Origin: Proteiniclasticum sp043951855
GTDB lineage: Bacteria > Bacillota > Clostridia > Clostridiales > Clostridiaceae
Assembly (NCBI RefSeq): GCF_043951855.1
Contig: NZ_JBINJW010000001.1
Location: 124,001-188,000, forward strand
DNA: 64,000 nt
Reading direction: 5' to 3'
Both the position numbers and the translations under genes were made by a program. The notes under the pieces were generated by a model that saw nothing but the letters and a program-made list of their open reading frames with translations, did no database searches and was not told where the DNA came from. This document shows positions 15,866 to 25,234 of the stretch, piece after piece. The number at the start of each line of letters is the position of its first letter. The first letter of the stretch is position 1.

Positions 15866-16096
15866 CTAAATCATATTCATTGCGATGGTATTGATTGCAA
15901 ACAGCACTGCAACAATTACAGTTAGCTTCTTCAAGAATGCTTCTCCGGTTCTTCCACGATTCTTGGCAAAGAAAGATTCCTGTGAGCTTCCACCTGTCAG
16001 TCCCTTAAGACCGTCGGATTTACTCTGCTGCATCAGAACCAATGCGATCATGATGATTGCCAGTATAAATTCAACTACGATTAAAACAGTTTCCAT
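15866..16096 (-). CDS. secG: Preprotein translocase subunit SecG
   Basis: 76 residues with two membrane helices (about 3-22 and 55-75). The conserved loop between them contains QQSKSDGLKGLTGGSSQESFF. SecG is the small accessory subunit of the SecYEG channel and eases SecA cycling. Its place between eno and rnr is conserved in Firmicutes. AGGAGGG precedes the ATG at 16096. Confidence 0.97.
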   Translation of the reverse strand: METVLIVVEFILAIIMIALVLMQQSKSDGLKGLTGGSSQESFFAKNRGRTGEAFLKKLTVIVAVLFAINTIAMNMI

Positions 16097-16234
16097 ACTA
16101 TCCCTCCTGATTATCTAACAACTTATTTTATCATACTTATCCTATCACTACAATAAGTATACCTTCTAAGACCTTTTTATTCTTACCTATCATAACATAT
16201 AAATGCCATGGGTCCAAATACTTTTCATGAAGAA

Positions 16235-16259
16235 GACACCTCCATATAATGAAGGTGTC
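16235..16259 (-). terminator. Hairpin between eno and secG
   Basis: GACACCT/AGGTGTC (7 bp) in the eno-secG gap. On the minus strand it lies upstream of eno in the transcript and has no clean T tract, so it is a weak terminator or an RNA processing/attenuation structure. Confidence 0.4.
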
Positions 16260-16261
16260 CG

Positions 16262-16281
16262 TCTATTCTATTCTATTCTAT
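16262..16281. repeat. Pentanucleotide microsatellite (TCTAT)x4
   Basis: Four exact tandem copies of TCTAT, 17 bp downstream of the eno stop-side sequence, outside any gene. Confidence 0.9.
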
Positions 16282-16297
16282 TCAGCATACGGATCTC

Positions 16298-17593
16298 TTA
16301 TTTCTTCAGGTTGAAGAAACCGCCTAATCCTCTGTACTGAGCTACTTCGTCCAGTTCTTCTTCGATTCTCAGAAGCTGGTTGTACTTGGCAACTCTTTCA
16401 CTTCTTGCAGGTGCTCCAGTCTTGATCTGGCCAGCATTCAGTGCCACAGCAAGATCTGCGATGGTTGCATCTTCGGTTTCACCGGATCTGTGTGAAATAA
16501 CCGCTGTGTATCCAGCTCTGTTTGCCATTTCAATGGCATCAAGAGTTTCTGTCAGGGAACCGATCTGGTTCAGCTTGATCAGGATGGAGTTTGCCACGCC
16601 AAGATCAATACCTCTCTTCAGTCTTTCCACGTTTGTAACGAACAGATCGTCACCAACCAGCTGAATCTTTCCACCAAGCTTTTCAGTCATGAGCTTCCAG
16701 CCATCCCAGTCTTCCTCAGCCATACCATCTTCGATGGAAATGATTGGGTACTTTTCAACCAGTTCTGCATAGTAGTCCACCATTTCTGCTGGTGTAAGCT
16801 TTCTGCCTTCTCCTGCCAGGTTGTACATTCCGTCTTCAAAGAACTCGGATGAAGCTGGGTCAAGAGCGATGAACATATCCTTACCAGGTGTGAATCCAGC
16901 CTTTTCGATGGCTTCGATGATGATCTGGATCGCTTCTTCGTTGGAATTCAGGTTCGGAGCAAATCCGCCTTCATCGCCTACGCCTGTAGCTAGTCCCTTG
17001 CTCTTCAGGATACCCTTGAGAACATGATAAGTTTCAGAACACATCTGAATAGCCTGAGAGAATGTTTCAGCACCCAGAGCCATAATCATGAATTCCTGAA
17101 GGTCCACATTGTTGTCTGCATGGGATCCACCATTGATGATGTTCATCATTGGTGCTGGAAGTGTCTTCGCATTCACGCCACCGATATACTGGTAGAGTGG
17201 AAGTCCTACTGAACCTGCTGCTGCCTTAGCCACTGCAAGAGATACACCTAAGATCGCATTGGCACCAAGGTTCCCCTTGTTCTTTGTTCCATCCAGTTCA
17301 ATCATCAGTTTGTCGATGAGAATCTGATCAAATACGTTCAGTCCTATGATTTCTGCAGCGATTTCGTTGTTCACATGCTCAACTGCCTTAAGGACACCCT
17401 TTCCACCGAAGACTTCCTTGTCTCCATCTCTAAGCTCAACAGCTTCGAACATACCTGTGGATGCACCTGATGGAACAGCTGCTCTTCCTACGGTACCGTC
17501 TTCAAGGTATACTTCCACCTCAACGGTTGGGAAAGCTCTTGAGTCCAGGATCTGTCTTGCGACTACGTCAATGATTTCTACGTAATTTTTCAT
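16298..17593 (-). CDS. eno: Enolase
   Basis: 431 residues. It converts 2-phosphoglycerate to phosphoenolpyruvate. It has the typical N-terminal RQILDSRAFPTVEVE, GASTG loop (about 39-43), GDEGGFAPN, metal-site acidic residues in ISIEDGMAEEDWDG, GDDLFVTN and SHRSGETED near 370. The length is normal. AGGAGG precedes ATG 17593. It is the last enzyme of the gap-pgk-tpiA-gpmI-eno cluster. Confidence 0.98.
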   Translation of the reverse strand: MKNYVEIIDVVARQILDSRAFPTVEVEVYLEDGTVGRAAVPSGASTGMFEAVELRDGDKEVFGGKGVLKAVEHVNNEIAAEIIGLNVFDQILIDKLMIELDGTKNKGNLGANAILGVSLAVAKAAAGSVGLPLYQYIGGVNAKTLPAPMMNIINGGSHADNNVDLQEFMIMALGAETFSQAIQMCSETYHVLKGILKSKGLATGVGDEGGFAPNLNSNEEAIQIIIEAIEKAGFTPGKDMFIALDPASSEFFEDGMYNLAGEGRKLTPAEMVDYYAELVEKYPIISIEDGMAEEDWDGWKLMTEKLGGKIQLVGDDLFVTNVERLKRGIDLGVANSILIKLNQIGSLTETLDAIEMANRAGYTAVISHRSGETEDATIADLAVALNAGQIKTGAPARSERVAKYNQLLRIEEELDEVAQYRGLGGFFNLKK

Positions 17594-17637
17594 GAATGAA
17601 TTCCTCCTTGGAATATCTATATATTTTTATTTTGTGA

Positions 17638-19167
17638 TTACTTAAGCAGGGAGTGTCCGGTCATTTCCTTAGGTATTTCAAGACCCATTTCTTCCAGCAT
17701 GGTTGGTGCCAGATCCGCAAGTCTTCCACCCTCTATGAGCTTCTTATCAGGGTTGTTCGTCACATAGATCAGTGGAACCGGATTTGTGGTATGTGCAGTC
17801 ATGGGACCACCGGTCTCATAGTTGATCAGCTGCTCTGCATTACCGTGATCTGCTGTGATGAACACCGTTCCGTCTTTTTCAAGGACCTTGTCGATGACTC
17901 TCTTCATGTACATGTCGATGTCTTCGAGGGCTTCCACAACGGCTTTCATGATACCAGTATGTCCTACCATATCAGGATTTGCATAGTTCAGGATCACCAG
18001 ACCGTAGTCTTCCTGATCCATAGCCTCTACGACTTTTTCAGTGATGCCTTCTGCGCTCATTTCCGGTTTCAGATCATAGGTGGCAACCTTTGGAGATGCC
18101 ACAAGAATACGATCTTCGCCAGGGTTTGGCACTTCCACTCCACCATTGAAGAAAAAGGTCACATGAGCATATTTTTCCGTTTCCGCAATTCTCAGCTGCT
18201 TGATTCCCTTGTCGGAAACATACTGTCCGAGGGTATTGCTGAAATCTGTCGGATTATAAGCTACATGTACATCTTCCAGTGTATTGTCATACTGAGTCAG
18301 TGTCACGTAAGTGAGATCAAGGGGCTCTCTGTCAAAGCCTTTGAAGACCTTGTCATTCAGCGCTCTTGTCATTTCTCTTCCTCTATCCGGTCTGAAGTTG
18401 TAGAAGATTACAGAGTCATTGTTTTTGATGGTTGCTGTAGGTGAACCTTCCTTTCCGATGACAGTAGGCAGAACGAATTCATCCGTGATGCCATTCTTAT
18501 AGGTTTCCTCCATGCATTCCACTGCCGATTCCTTGTATTCTCCTTTTCCGTGGACAAGAACATCATATGCTTTTTCAATTCTTTCCCATCGGTTGTCTCT
18601 GTCCATGGCATAGTATCTTCCGCTGACCGATGCGATCTTACCTGCACCTACCTCGGTAAAATATGCTTCCAGTTCTCTGACAAACTCGATACCTGATGTA
18701 GGGGATACGTCTCTACCGTCCATGAATCCATGAACATAGATACGATCCAGTCCTTTGTCCTTCGCAAGTTTAACCAGCGCTTTAATATGGTCGATATGGG
18801 AATGAACACCACCATTGGACAGAAGTCCAAGAAGATGAAGATCTCCACCGCTCTTTAAAGCATTATCCACCGCAAGATTCAGGTTCTCATTGGAGAAGAA
18901 ATTTCCTGTCTCTATTTCATGGGTGATTTTTGTAAGTTCCTGGAAGATTACTCTTCCAGCACCGATGTTCATATGCCCTACTTCAGAGTTTCCCATCTGT
19001 CCTTCAGGAAGCCCTACAGCCAGACCTGAAGCCTCAATTGTTGTATGAGGATAGTTTTCCCAGTAGTGGTCGAAATTCGGTTTTCTGGCTGCCTTGACGG
19101 CATTGCCAAGTTCATTGTCTGTTAAGCCGAATCCATCCAGGATCATCAGCATTACAGGTTTTTTCAT
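17638..19167 (-). CDS. gpmI: 2,3-bisphosphoglycerate-independent phosphoglycerate mutase
   Basis: 509 residues. A manganese enzyme of the alkaline phosphatase superfamily that interconverts 3- and 2-phosphoglycerate. The N-terminal metal site is MILDGFG, the phosphoserine lies in GNSEVGHMNIGAGR, and later metal ligands are in NYANPDMVGHTG and TADHGNAE. The start at 19167 follows GGAGG, and MKKPVMLMILDG is the usual N-terminus. An upstream open extension to 19227 is ignored. It is co-transcribed with tpiA 74 bp upstream. Confidence 0.98.
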   Translation of the reverse strand: MKKPVMLMILDGFGLTDNELGNAVKAARKPNFDHYWENYPHTTIEASGLAVGLPEGQMGNSEVGHMNIGAGRVIFQELTKITHEIETGNFFSNENLNLAVDNALKSGGDLHLLGLLSNGGVHSHIDHIKALVKLAKDKGLDRIYVHGFMDGRDVSPTSGIEFVRELEAYFTEVGAGKIASVSGRYYAMDRDNRWERIEKAYDVLVHGKGEYKESAVECMEETYKNGITDEFVLPTVIGKEGSPTATIKNNDSVIFYNFRPDRGREMTRALNDKVFKGFDREPLDLTYVTLTQYDNTLEDVHVAYNPTDFSNTLGQYVSDKGIKQLRIAETEKYAHVTFFFNGGVEVPNPGEDRILVASPKVATYDLKPEMSAEGITEKVVEAMDQEDYGLVILNYANPDMVGHTGIMKAVVEALEDIDMYMKRVIDKVLEKDGTVFITADHGNAEQLINYETGGPMTAHTTNPVPLIYVTNNPDKKLIEGGRLADLAPTMLEEMGLEIPKEMTGHSLLK

Positions 19168-19241
19168 GAATATTCCTCCAGTTTGTCTGCTAAATTCCTG
19201 CTGAGTTTCCTCAGCATCAGGAAGCATCTTATCTTTTGATG

Positions 19242-19988
19242 CTAAAACTTGACGATCTTTGAGAAGTCCTCTGCAAGAAGACTTGCCCCACCAACCAGAG
19301 CACCGTCTATATCGGACATGCCCATCTGTTCCTTGATGGTGTTAGGCTTAACAGAACCGCCGTACTGTATACGTACTTTGGAAGCAACTCCAGCACCATA
19401 TAGCGTACTGATCATATCTCTGATCTGTCCGATGGTTTCATTTGCCTGTTCGCTGGTAGCTGTCTTTCCTGTGCCGATGGCCCAGATTGGCTCGTAAGCG
19501 ATGACAGTGTCCTGTGCGTGCTCTGCTTCCACATCCAGGAACGCCTTATTGATCTGGTTCGTGATGATGTCCTTTGTTGTGTCTGCTTCTCTCTGCTCCA
19601 ATGACTCTCCTACGCAGAGAATAGGTTTCAAGCCATGACGATATGCCGCCTTAAGCTTCATGTTCACAGTTTCATCCGTTTCATTGAAATACTGTCTTCT
19701 TTCGGAATGACCGATGATCACATATTCCACACCCAGGTCTGTAAGCATGGATGGAGCGATTTCTCCTGTAAACGCACCCTTTTCTTCAAAATGCATATTC
19801 TGGGCTCCCACTTTTACGTTGGTTCCCTTCAGTTCTTCCACTAAAGCCGGAAGCTGTATATATGGGGCACAGATGACCACATCTACCTCCGCATCCTTAA
19901 CAAGTCCCTTGAGTTCATTTGCAACATTGACTGCTTCGCTCACAGTGTAGTGCATCTTCCAGTTTCCCGCGATGATTGGTTTACGCAT
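19242..19988 (-). CDS. tpiA: Triosephosphate isomerase
   Basis: 248 residues, a TIM barrel that interconverts DHAP and glyceraldehyde-3-phosphate. GNWKMH near the N-terminus carries the catalytic lysine, IIGHSERR the histidine, and AYEPIWAIGTGK the catalytic glutamate with the closing loop. The phosphate-gripping GGASL is near the C-terminus. The start at 19988 follows AAGGAGG lying just after the pgk stop. Confidence 0.98.
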   Translation of the reverse strand: MRKPIIAGNWKMHYTVSEAVNVANELKGLVKDAEVDVVICAPYIQLPALVEELKGTNVKVGAQNMHFEEKGAFTGEIAPSMLTDLGVEYVIIGHSERRQYFNETDETVNMKLKAAYRHGLKPILCVGESLEQREADTTKDIITNQINKAFLDVEAEHAQDTVIAYEPIWAIGTGKTATSEQANETIGQIRDMISTLYGAGVASKVRIQYGGSVKPNTIKEQMGMSDIDGALVGGASLLAEDFSKIVKF

Positions 19989-20001
19989 AGTAAAATCCTC
20001 C

Positions 20002-21195
20002 TTATTTGTCATTTAAAGCAGCTATTCCTGGAAGAACCTTTCCTTCGAGGAATTCCAGTGAAGCGCCTCCACCGGTTGAAATATGGGTCATTTTGTCACC
20101 GAATCCCAGAATGTTCACAGCTGCAGCGGAATCTCCTCCACCGATGACTGTAGTAGCATCTGATTCAGCCATGGCCTCAGCCACTTTAATGGTTCCCTTT
20201 GCAAAGTTGTCAAATTCGAATACACCCATGGGTCCATTCCAGATGACGGTTTTTGCATCTTTGATGGCATCAGCGTAAAGCTTCGCGGTCTTAGGTCCGA
20301 TATCCAGTCCCATGTAACCATCCTTGATGTTTTCATCTTCTGTTGTCACAGGCTCTGCATCCGCGCTGAACTTGTCTGCTACCACATTATCAACTGGTAA
20401 AAGCAGTTCAACGTTCTTCTCTTTCGCTTTTTCAATCATTTCTTTTGCATAGTCGATCTTATCTTCTTCAAGAAGAGAAGTACCTACTGTGAAGCCCTGA
20501 GATTTCAGGAATGTGTAGCTCATGCCGCCACCGATGATCAAAGTGTCCACTTTATCAAGAAGCGCATTGATGACATTGATCTTATCTGAAACCTTAGCTC
20601 CTCCGAGAATGGCAACGAATGGTCTTTCAGGCTTGTTTACCGCTTCACCTAAGAACTTCAGCTCTTTATTGATCAGGTAACCTGCAACTGCTGTGTCCAC
20701 AAACTTTGTGACACCTTCAGTGGAGGAGTGTGCTCTGTGCGCTGTTCCGAATGCATCGTTGACATACACATCACATAATCCCGCAAGATCTTTGGAAAAC
20801 TCTTCCCCGTTTTTGGTTTCTTCTGCTCTGAATCTTGTGTTCTGAAGCAGAACCACGTCTCCGTCCTTCATTTCCGATACGGATTTCTTCGCGTGTTCAC
20901 CCACAACAGTATCATCTGCAGCAAAGACAACTTCCTTTTCAAGCAGTTCAGACAGTCTTTTTGCTACAGGTTCAAGTGAAAATTTCGCATCCGGTCCCTT
21001 TGGTTTTCCTAAATGGGAACAAAGAATCACTCGTGCTCCGTTTTCCATGAGATACTTGATGGTAGGAAGTGCGCCCAGCAGTCTGTTCTCATCCGTGATC
21101 TTCCCTTCCTGCAGCGGAACGTTGAAATCACATCTTACGAGCACTTTCTTACCGGAAACCCTGATGTCTTCTATGGTCTTTTTGTTATAGCTCAT
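20002..21195 (-). CDS. pgk: Phosphoglycerate kinase
   Basis: 397 residues, the ATP-forming glycolytic step. The N-terminal KKVLVRCDFNVPL and HLGKPKG sequences bind substrate, KVSDKINVI sits in the hinge region and GGGDSAAAV near the C-terminus binds nucleotide. The length is usual. AGAGGTG lies upstream of the ATG. It ends 13 bp before tpiA, so the two are translated from one message. Confidence 0.98.
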   Translation of the reverse strand: MSYNKKTIEDIRVSGKKVLVRCDFNVPLQEGKITDENRLLGALPTIKYLMENGARVILCSHLGKPKGPDAKFSLEPVAKRLSELLEKEVVFAADDTVVGEHAKKSVSEMKDGDVVLLQNTRFRAEETKNGEEFSKDLAGLCDVYVNDAFGTAHRAHSSTEGVTKFVDTAVAGYLINKELKFLGEAVNKPERPFVAILGGAKVSDKINVINALLDKVDTLIIGGGMSYTFLKSQGFTVGTSLLEEDKIDYAKEMIEKAKEKNVELLLPVDNVVADKFSADAEPVTTEDENIKDGYMGLDIGPKTAKLYADAIKDAKTVIWNGPMGVFEFDNFAKGTIKVAEAMAESDATTVIGGGDSAAAVNILGFGDKMTHISTGGGASLEFLEGKVLPGIAALNDK

Positions 21196-21225
21196 TTATT
21201 ACACCTCTTTGCTTTCATATCCTGA

Positions 21226-21267
21226 AAAGGCCTGGCCATATAGCCAAGACTATTAGACCAGACCTTT
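21226..21267 (-). other. Hairpin in the gap-pgk intergenic region
   Basis: On the minus strand, AAAGGTCTGGTC pairs with GGCCAGGCCTTT (12 bp, two G-T pairs), followed by a short T run. It could partly terminate transcription or protect an upstream gap mRNA end, raising gap over pgk. Confidence 0.55.
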
Positions 21268-21283
21268 ATAGTGTTAGATGTTA

Positions 21284-22303
21284 TTACTTAGCATCTACCT
21301 TGGCAGCATACGCTACAAGGTCAACCAGCTTGTTGGAATAACCCCATTCATTGTCATACCATGAAACAAGCTTCACGAAGTTATCGTTCAGTGAGATTCC
21401 TGCTTCTGCATCAAAGATGGATGTTCTCGGGTCATGGATGAAGTCTGTTGAAACAACAGCGTCTTCTGTGTATCCAAGAATTCCCTTCAGCTCATTTTCA
21501 GATGCTTTCTTCACTGCAGTCTTGATTTCTTCATATGTTGCAGCCTTTTCCAGTCTAACTGTCAGGTCAACAACAGATACGTTGATGGTAGGTACTCTGA
21601 AAGACATACCTGTAAGCTTTCCATTAAGTTCTGGAATAACCTTACCAACAGCCTTTGCAGCTCCTGTGGATGATGGAATGATGTTTGCGGATGCAGCTCT
21701 TCCACCTCTCCAGTCCTTCTTGGAAGGTCCGTCAACAGTCTTCTGTGTTGCTGTTGTGGAGTGAACTGTTGTCATAAGCCCTTCTACGATACCGAAGTTA
21801 TCATTGATGACCTTAGCAAGTGGTGCCAGACAGTTTGTTGTACAGGAAGCGTTTGAAATAACAGTCATATCGCTTGTGTACTTGTCCTGGTTAACACCCA
21901 TTACAAACATTGGTGCATCAGCTGATGGTGCTGAAATAACAACCTTCTTTGCGCCACCCTTAAGATGAGCTTCTGCCTTTTCCTTTGTTGTGTTGATACC
22001 GGTACATTCAAGAATATACTCAGCGCCAACGCTCTTCCAGTCGATGTCTCCTGCCTGCATTTCTCCGAAGATCTTGATCTTTTCTCCGTTTACGATGAGG
22101 CTGTGGTTTGCTTCGTCAATTTCCACTGTTCCCTTGTATCCGCCATGTACGGAATCATACTTGATCATGTATACCATGTAGTCAAGATCGATGAACGGGT
22201 CATTGATACCTACCACTCTTACCTCTGGGTTTTCTAGAGCTGCTCTGAATGCAAGTCTACCTATTCTACCAAAACCATTTACTCCAACTAAAACTTCTGC
22301 CAT
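21284..22303 (-). CDS. gap: Glyceraldehyde-3-phosphate dehydrogenase
   Basis: 339 residues. NAD-binding GFGRIGR at the N-terminus and GINDPF, whose aspartate favours NAD over NADP, mark it as the glycolytic GapA type. The catalytic cysteine is in SNASCTTNCLAP and the assisting histidine in MTTVHSTTATQ. WYDNEWGYS near the C-terminus is conserved. AGGAGG lies upstream. It directly follows cggR, the arrangement in which CggR controls gap. Confidence 0.98.
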   Translation of the reverse strand: MAEVLVGVNGFGRIGRLAFRAALENPEVRVVGINDPFIDLDYMVYMIKYDSVHGGYKGTVEIDEANHSLIVNGEKIKIFGEMQAGDIDWKSVGAEYILECTGINTTKEKAEAHLKGGAKKVVISAPSADAPMFVMGVNQDKYTSDMTVISNASCTTNCLAPLAKVINDNFGIVEGLMTTVHSTTATQKTVDGPSKKDWRGGRAASANIIPSSTGAAKAVGKVIPELNGKLTGMSFRVPTINVSVVDLTVRLEKAATYEEIKTAVKKASENELKGILGYTEDAVVSTDFIHDPRTSIFDAEAGISLNDNFVKLVSWYDNEWGYSNKLVDLVAYAAKVDAK

Positions 22304-22336
22304 TGTTGAATCTCCTCCTAAAATCTGTTTATTTAT

Positions 22337-23377
22337 TTAAAACTCATTATATTGAGATTTTAATATCGATACGATTTTCCTTGCTGCTCCTTCATCTGTG
22401 ATGAGAACAGCATTTTTGTTATGTAGTCTTACGGCTTCAATCGCTTCCGCTTTTGATGAGCCGCCTGTAACAGCAATCATATGCTGTACATCCTTGAAAT
22501 CATCCAGACAAATCCCTACGGAATTGATCCTTCTGATGCTTTTGCCCTGCTTGCCGAAATAGGTTCCAAAGGCTTCACCCACAGCACCTTCTTCCAGAAG
22601 CTTTCTGATTTCGTCTTCTGATAAGCCGCGTCTTGCCGCCATCTTATCCGCCCGTCCGATACCAAGTACAAGGATATGCGTCTTGCGTATGAGATCTACA
22701 ACCTCTCTGATTTCCTTTTCCTTCAGAAGAACCTCTAAAGACTCATTGCTTAAATTGTCAGGAACATTCAGGAGTTTGTAATTTGCGCCTACCTTTTCCG
22801 CCAGCGCAGCTACCACATTATTGGACTGAATATCAATGATCCGACCTAGACTACCTCTCGCAGGAACAATGAGATTGTCTCGAAAATCCATCCTCGGGAA
22901 ACTGTTGACCATTTCCTTGATGGTGCTTCCGCCTGTCAGTGCGATGATGTCCTTGTGCCTGATGACACTGGACAGATAAAGCGCTGCAACATTTCCAAGT
23001 TCCTTCTTCACATTGGGATCTTTGTCCGAGTCTCCTGGCACTACAATGATTTTCTTATATCCCAGTTCACTCTTGAGTATGCTTTCCATATCATCAAGTC
23101 CTTTGATCTGAGAAACCAGCTGTCTGAGATTATTGAGCATTTCAATCCCTTTTTCCGTGAGCGTCACACCCGGTATGGAAACATCAATGAAATCCATGGA
23201 TTTGAAGAAATCCAGATCTCCTCTGACAATTCTTTCCCCCAGTTCAAGTTTCTGGGATAATGTCCTTCTGCCGATGGGCTGATGATTGAAGATGGTTCTC
23301 AAAATGTTGTATCTTCTTTCAAGAAGAGCGGTTGCCTCAGGAATAATTTTCTGCTGTATCTTTAAAAAGCTATTCAC
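22337..23377 (-). CDS. cggR: Central glycolytic genes regulator CggR
   Basis: 346 residues of the SorC/DeoR family. An N-terminal winged helix (about 15-70, RRTLSQKLELGERIVRGDLDF) is joined to a sugar-phosphate-binding domain (about 85-346) with GGSTIKEM and IGRADKMAARRG. In Bacillus subtilis CggR blocks transcription of the gapA operon until fructose-1,6-bisphosphate releases it. Here it precedes gap by 33 bp. Translation starts at GTG 23377 with AGGGGTG upstream. Two candidate operator boxes lie in its 5' leader. Confidence 0.95.
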   Translation of the reverse strand: MNSFLKIQQKIIPEATALLERRYNILRTIFNHQPIGRRTLSQKLELGERIVRGDLDFFKSMDFIDVSIPGVTLTEKGIEMLNNLRQLVSQIKGLDDMESILKSELGYKKIIVVPGDSDKDPNVKKELGNVAALYLSSVIRHKDIIALTGGSTIKEMVNSFPRMDFRDNLIVPARGSLGRIIDIQSNNVVAALAEKVGANYKLLNVPDNLSNESLEVLLKEKEIREVVDLIRKTHILVLGIGRADKMAARRGLSEDEIRKLLEEGAVGEAFGTYFGKQGKSIRRINSVGICLDDFKDVQHMIAVTGGSSKAEAIEAVRLHNKNAVLITDEGAARKIVSILKSQYNEF

Positions 23378-23400
23378 ATGATTTCACCCCTTGGCCATTT

Positions 23401-23441
23401 TTGTCCCACCGTATTCAAATTTGTCCCACATGTATATTATA
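23401..23441 (-). promoter_or_regulatory. cggR-gap promoter with CggR-like tandem operator
   Basis: On the minus strand TATAAT lies at 23436-23441 with a weak -35. Just downstream are two identical GTGGGACAA boxes (23421-23429 and 23401-23409) exactly 20 bp apart. The B. subtilis CggR operator also repeats its GGGAC half at 20 bp and lies downstream of the promoter. The TGTC halves are not conserved here. Confidence 0.75.
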
Positions 23442-23593
23442 CTCCATGTGCTTCCATTTTAAAATAGATTTATTGAAAAAAAGAGGCATATCGTGTAAAC
23501 AGATTATTAACTATACTTCTTTGTTGTTAATATCTTGAACTTCAAGGTTGCTGAAGCATAACCATTAAGTGCATCCAACTTTTCTGCATAGAA

Positions 23594-23602
23594 TTGTCCC
23601 AC
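23594..23602 (-). promoter_or_regulatory. Third CggR-type box, near zwf
   Basis: GTGGGACAA on the minus strand, identical to the two operator boxes of cggR. It lies 54 bp upstream of the zwf -10 and 185 bp from the other boxes. It is a single copy, so binding is uncertain. Confidence 0.5.
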
Positions 23603-23652
23603 CCCTGCTGTAGTCAACTTCAAATATTATTAACATCTCTTTATCTCCGCTA

Positions 23653-23661
23653 TGATATAAT
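23653..23661 (+). promoter_or_regulatory. zwf promoter, extended -10
   Basis: TGATATAAT is an extended -10 element. The best -35 (TTAACA) is too far at 20 bp. Confidence 0.55.
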
Positions 23662-23731
23662 GAATCATTGAAAAGACTGCAGAATGAAGTTCTGCATACC
23701 ACTTTATCAGTGAACTATGGAGGTCAGATGA

Positions 23732-25207
23732 ATGAGTAATGACATCAATATAAATAATGAATCCAGCAAAACTACTATGATCATCTTCGGTGGTACAGGT
23801 GACCTGACCCACCGGAAGCTTATACCTGCACTTTATCAGCTGCATATCAACGGTTTTCTTCCGAAGGATTTCACCACAATTTCCATCGGAAGGCGGGATA
23901 AGACCACAGAAGAATACAGAGAGGATCTCCTGACATCCATAAAAAGATTCTCCTCAAGAAACTTCGAAGAGGAAAGTTTCGAGTCCTTCAGTAAAATGAT
24001 CACCTATTTCAGACTGAATTTCGAAGACCAGAGCGACTATGAGGATCTTCTGAGTGAGCTGAATTCCAGGGATACTCCCGGTGTCAAGAACAGCTACATG
24101 TTCTACCTGGCTGTATCTCCAAACTATTTCAGTGAAATCGTCATGAATCTCAAAGCCAGCGGATTACGCGATAAGGATTCTCTCTGGCAGAGATTGATCA
24201 TAGAAAAGCCTTTTGGACAGAATCTGGAAAGTGCAACAAAACTCAATGATTCCATTTCCAGCGTATTTGAAGAGAAAGATATTTATCGCATCGATCATTA
24301 TGTGGCCAAGGAAATGATTCAGAACATCAACATGCTCCGTTTCCAGAATGCCATTTTCGGTTCCATCTGGAATAAGGATCATATCAGCAACGTACAAATC
24401 ACCGTTCTAGAAAAGGAAGGAGTTGGTACGCGAGGCGGATACTATGATGGCACAGGCGCTCTCAGAGACATGGTGCAGAATCACCTTCTCCAGCTTCTTG
24501 CAATCACTGCCATGGAGCCACCGGTTAGCCTTGACACGGACGATGTAAGAAACGAAAAGGTGAAAGTGTTCAGTTCTCTTAAGCCCTTTAGTGGTGATCA
24601 TATTGAAGAGAAGCTGATTCTGGGACAATATAAAGGATATCAGAACGAAGATAAGGTGGACAAAGAATCCATCACCGAGACCCTTGTAGCCACAAAGGTC
24701 TTCATCGAGAATGACCGATGGGAAGGTGTACCTTTCTACCTGCTCACAGGAAAGAGTCTCAAGAACAAAACAGCCCAGATCACCATAGAGTTTAAACAGA
24801 GCAACAGGTACAATTACGGGAAAGAATCTGAACCTAATATCCTCGAAATAAAGATTCAGCCTGACGAAGGCATCACACTGCACCTCAATATCAAGGAACC
24901 TGGAGTAGTAGATAAAATCGCCATGGTGGAAATGGACTACTGCCAGAGCTGTCTGTATCTCTTTAATTCACCAGACTCTTACGAGAAACTACTTCTGGAT
25001 GCCATCAATGGCGATTCCACCTTGTTTACCCGGTGGGATGAGCTTCAGCTCACCTGGAAATATGTGGACTCCATTCTGGATGAGGTCAACGGAAAGAAGA
25101 ATTCCATGATGAAGTCCTATGAAGTGGGATCCAACGGTCCAGAGGATCTGTCTTCCTTCATTGACTCAGGCGCAAATCACTGGTGGTATCTCAACAGAGA
25201 ATACTGA
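23732..25207 (+). CDS. zwf: Glucose-6-phosphate 1-dehydrogenase
   Basis: 491 residues. The first enzyme of the oxidative pentose phosphate pathway. The dinucleotide-binding start is IIFGGTGDLTHRKLIPALY, the active site is RIDHYVAKE (about 187-195, with the catalytic histidines and lysine) and EKPFGQ lies nearby. The C-terminal region is of full length and ends HWWYLNREY. The gene is divergent from cggR and stands alone with its own terminator. gnd and pgl are not in the window. GGAGGTC precedes ATG 23732. Confidence 0.96.
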   Translation: MSNDININNESSKTTMIIFGGTGDLTHRKLIPALYQLHINGFLPKDFTTISIGRRDKTTEEYREDLLTSIKRFSSRNFEEESFESFSKMITYFRLNFEDQSDYEDLLSELNSRDTPGVKNSYMFYLAVSPNYFSEIVMNLKASGLRDKDSLWQRLIIEKPFGQNLESATKLNDSISSVFEEKDIYRIDHYVAKEMIQNINMLRFQNAIFGSIWNKDHISNVQITVLEKEGVGTRGGYYDGTGALRDMVQNHLLQLLAITAMEPPVSLDTDDVRNEKVKVFSSLKPFSGDHIEEKLILGQYKGYQNEDKVDKESITETLVATKVFIENDRWEGVPFYLLTGKSLKNKTAQITIEFKQSNRYNYGKESEPNILEIKIQPDEGITLHLNIKEPGVVDKIAMVEMDYCQSCLYLFNSPDSYEKLLLDAINGDSTLFTRWDELQLTWKYVDSILDEVNGKKNSMMKSYEVGSNGPEDLSSFIDSGANHWWYLNREY

Positions 25208-25234
25208 TCGTTCAGAAAAAAATGATAAAAAGAT

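Noticed and set aside
17653..18444. A 263-codon plus-strand frame opposite gpmI
   Set aside because: Antisense to a conserved enzyme; Cys/His-rich shadow translation.
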